This document shows positions 6,192 through 7,740 of a stretch of DNA of 7,740 bases, one piece after another. The stretch is from Endomicrobium sp. GTDB lineage: Bacteria; Elusimicrobiota; Endomicrobiia; Endomicrobiales; Endomicrobiaceae. Below the pieces are notes generated by a model that ran no database searches, had not been told where the DNA came from, and worked only from the letters and a program-made list of their open reading frames with translations. The first letter of the stretch is position 1; every line of letters starts with the position of its first letter. The stretch is from positions 1-7,740 of the forward strand of contig JAITAQ010000014.1 in assembly GCA_031283985.1 (NCBI GenBank), in the 5' to 3' direction. The position numbers were made by a program, and so were the translations under genes.

Positions 6192-6539
6192 ATGCGGGCA
6201 AAAAGCGTAGTATATACAAGACAAAAGAAGAAAAAAATATTTAGGCTTGCCAAAGGCTCTTATGCAACGAAGAAAAATCGTTGGAGAATGGTTATTCAAC
6301 AAGTTGAACGTTCTCTTAATTATGCTTATACGGGAAGAAAAGATAATAAATCTAATTTCAGAACTCTTTGGATAGTTCGTCTTAACGCTGCTGTAAGAGA
6401 ACAAGGAATTTCTTACAATAAGTTTATTTCCGGTCTTAAAAAAGCTAATGTGGCAATAGACAGAAAAATGCTTGCTGAAATCGCAGTAAACGATAATGCG
6501 ATTTTCAAACAATTAGCTGAGATTGCAAAAACCGCTTAA
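6192..6539 (+). CDS. rplT: 50S ribosomal protein bL20
   Basis: RNA-binding protein needed early in 50S assembly; in several bacteria it also represses its own operon by binding the leader or an internal operator. The 115 residues are just short of the family's typical length of about 118. The basic N-terminal tail (TRQKKKKIFRLAKGSYATKK) binds rRNA. The globular half carries FRTLWIVRLNAAVREQGISY, FISGLKKANVAIDRKMLAE and AVNDNAIF, all characteristic. AAGGAG (6179-6184) lies 7 bp before ATG 6192. bL20 is the natural candidate regulator of the attenuator-like leader upstream of infC. Confidence 0.96.
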   Translation: MRAKSVVYTRQKKKKIFRLAKGSYATKKNRWRMVIQQVERSLNYAYTGRKDNKSNFRTLWIVRLNAAVREQGISYNKFISGLKKANVAIDRKMLAEIAVNDNAIFKQLAEIAKTA

Positions 6540-6550
6540 TTTAAAAATAA

Positions 6551-7740
6551 ATGAAATTTTCTCCGACAAAAACCTTAATATTGTTTTTTCTTGGACTCAT
6601 AGTGGCAGGTGCGGTGCTTTTGTCGCTGCCTGCCTCTAATAGTTTTAGTAAATTTTCTTTTATTACAAATCTGTTTACTTCAGCTTCAGCTGTATGCGTT
6701 ACTGGTCTTTCAGTTGTGAATATAGGCGAATACTACTCTATATTTGGGCAAAGTGTTATTTTAATTTTAATACAGTTGGGCGGATTGGGATATATGTTTG
6801 TCTCCACTGTTATTACGCTGCTTCTTGGTAAGGTAGCTTTAAAAGACAGGCGCATAATGCAGGAGCTTTTTGATGTGTCGTCTTTTAAGGGGTTAAAATA
6901 TCTTCTTTCAAAGGCAATTATTTTTGTTTTAGGAATAGAGTTTGTTGGTGCTGTCGTCTTAACATTTATTTTTTACCGAGATTTCCCGTTTTTAAGAGCT
7001 GTTTACTTAGGAATATTCCACTCTATATCAGCATTTTGTAATGCGGGATTTAGTGTTTTCAACAGTAGTTTAGCCATGTTTGCTGGCAATCCATGTATTA
7101 TTTATACTGTTTCCATTTTGATAATTTTAGGCGGGTTTGGCTTTTTTGTTATAATTGATATTTACGATGACTATAAAGAAAAGCGTAGACATTTGTCTAC
7201 GCACACAAAAGTTGTTCTTTCTATGACTTTGATAATTATGGTGCTATCGTTTTTGTTATTTTTATTTTCCGATTCGCTAAAAGGGCAGGGGTTATTTCAT
7301 TTAATAAACAATGCTTTTTTTCAAGCGATAAGCGCTAGGACAGCCGGATTTTATACTGTGCCGACATCCCTTTTTAGCGAGTTTACTGAAATTGTATTGA
7401 TGATTTTTATGTCTATTGGAGCAGCTCCAGGAAGCACAGCAGGAGGTATAAAAGTCACGACATTGGCTTTAATTTTTATATTTATAAGAAGCGTTCTAAA
7501 GGGCGATGACGATTATATCATTTTTAAAAGACGAATACCGTACGACATAGTAAAAAAAGCTTTGGTTATTTTTATAGTATTTTTTGCTTTAATAGCATTG
7601 TTGTCGCTTGTCCTTATGTTGCAAGAAAATTATTTAAGACCTGTAACTGTTGTTTTTGAAGTGATTTCAGCGTTTGCCACAGTTGGCTTATCTCTTGACA
7701 TTACACCTGGTTTGTCTTTAGCTGGTAAGATATATATTAT
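6551..7740 (+). CDS. Potassium uptake channel subunit, TrkH/KtrB family (3' end outside the window)
   Basis: Integral membrane K+ (or Na+-coupled K+) uptake subunit, made of repeated membrane-pore-membrane units. 396 codons are present and the frame is open at the right edge. All four pore-loop filters can be seen: CVTGLSV (Gly52), FCNAGFSV (Gly166), ARTAGFYT (Gly266) and FATVGLSL (Gly380). The family stretch SIGAAPGSTAGGIKVTTLAL (from residue 288) is intact. The first membrane segment begins near residue 8, and QLGGLGYM follows the first pore loop, as in KtrB. This short-N-terminus form resembles KtrB more than enterobacterial TrkH, but the two cannot be parted with certainty. A cytoplasmic KtrA/TrkA-type regulatory partner would be expected; none is in the window. 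ATG 6551 follows rplT by 11 bp with no clear ribosome site, so it may be read by continuation from the rplT transcript. Confidence 0.92.
   Translation, partial: MKFSPTKTLILFFLGLIVAGAVLLSLPASNSFSKFSFITNLFTSASAVCVTGLSVVNIGEYYSIFGQSVILILIQLGGLGYMFVSTVITLLLGKVALKDRRIMQELFDVSSFKGLKYLLSKAIIFVLGIEFVGAVVLTFIFYRDFPFLRAVYLGIFHSISAFCNAGFSVFNSSLAMFAGNPCIIYTVSILIILGGFGFFVIIDIYDDYKEKRRHLSTHTKVVLSMTLIIMVLSFLLFLFSDSLKGQGLFHLINNAFFQAISARTAGFYTVPTSLFSEFTEIVLMIFMSIGAAPGSTAGGIKVTTLALIFIFIRSVLKGDDDYIIFKRRIPYDIVKKALVIFIVFFALIALLSLVLMLQENYLRPVTVVFEVISAFATVGLSLDITPGLSLAGKIYI

Noticed and set aside
6177..6512. Minus-strand open frame opposite rplT
   Set aside because: It is a shadow of the well-conserved bL20 gene.

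Overview
The window is an AT-rich bacterial segment with every recognisable gene on the + strand. It combines intact housekeeping genes with long stretches of decayed coding DNA. It also carries a sugar-phosphate antiporter of a type useful mainly inside another cell, and an [FeFe]-hydrogenase maturase. Together these suggest an obligately host-associated fermentative anaerobe in the course of genome reduction. The best fit I can offer is an Endomicrobium-type endosymbiont of termite-gut flagellates (phylum Elusimicrobiota). That assignment is inference from gene content and base composition, not from a marker-gene comparison.

Layout. Positions 1-534 hold the C-terminal part of threonyl-tRNA synthetase (thrS), cut by the left edge. 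An intact hydG follows at 587-1975. The stretch 1976-2473 has no intact gene: it holds a probable relic of a cytidylate-kinase-like gene and then a candidate promoter for the next gene. Positions 2474-3727 encode an intact organophosphate:phosphate antiporter (UhpC/GlpT family). The 1.4 kb stretch 3728-5112 is decayed. It includes an unrecognised broken reading frame (about 3813-4319) and a clear PAS-domain sensor relic (about 4320-4925), whose lesions can be read one by one: a homopolymer frameshift, a CAG-to-TAG-type stop, an 8-bp tandem duplication and further shifts.

The rest is the translation operon infC-rpmI-rplT (IF3, bL35, bL20). It is driven by a near-consensus promoter (TTGACA-17 bp-TAAAAT, 5113-5141) and has a leader of about 170 nt. 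The leader contains a 13-bp intrinsic terminator and an upstream segment able to pair with its 5' arm, which is the layout of a transcription attenuator like those known for this operon in Firmicutes. A Trk/Ktr-type potassium channel subunit begins 11 bp after rplT and runs off the right edge.

Points of most interest. (1) The conserved N-terminus of IF3 lies upstream of the first ordinary start codon in its frame, and joins to the ATG at 5323 only if one base is skipped at or near a G6 tract. (2) The infC leader looks like an attenuator. (3) The thrS...infC-rpmI-rplT neighbourhood, compact in many bacteria, is here opened by an accessory island of nearly 5 kb, in which the intact antiporter gene sits between gene relics.
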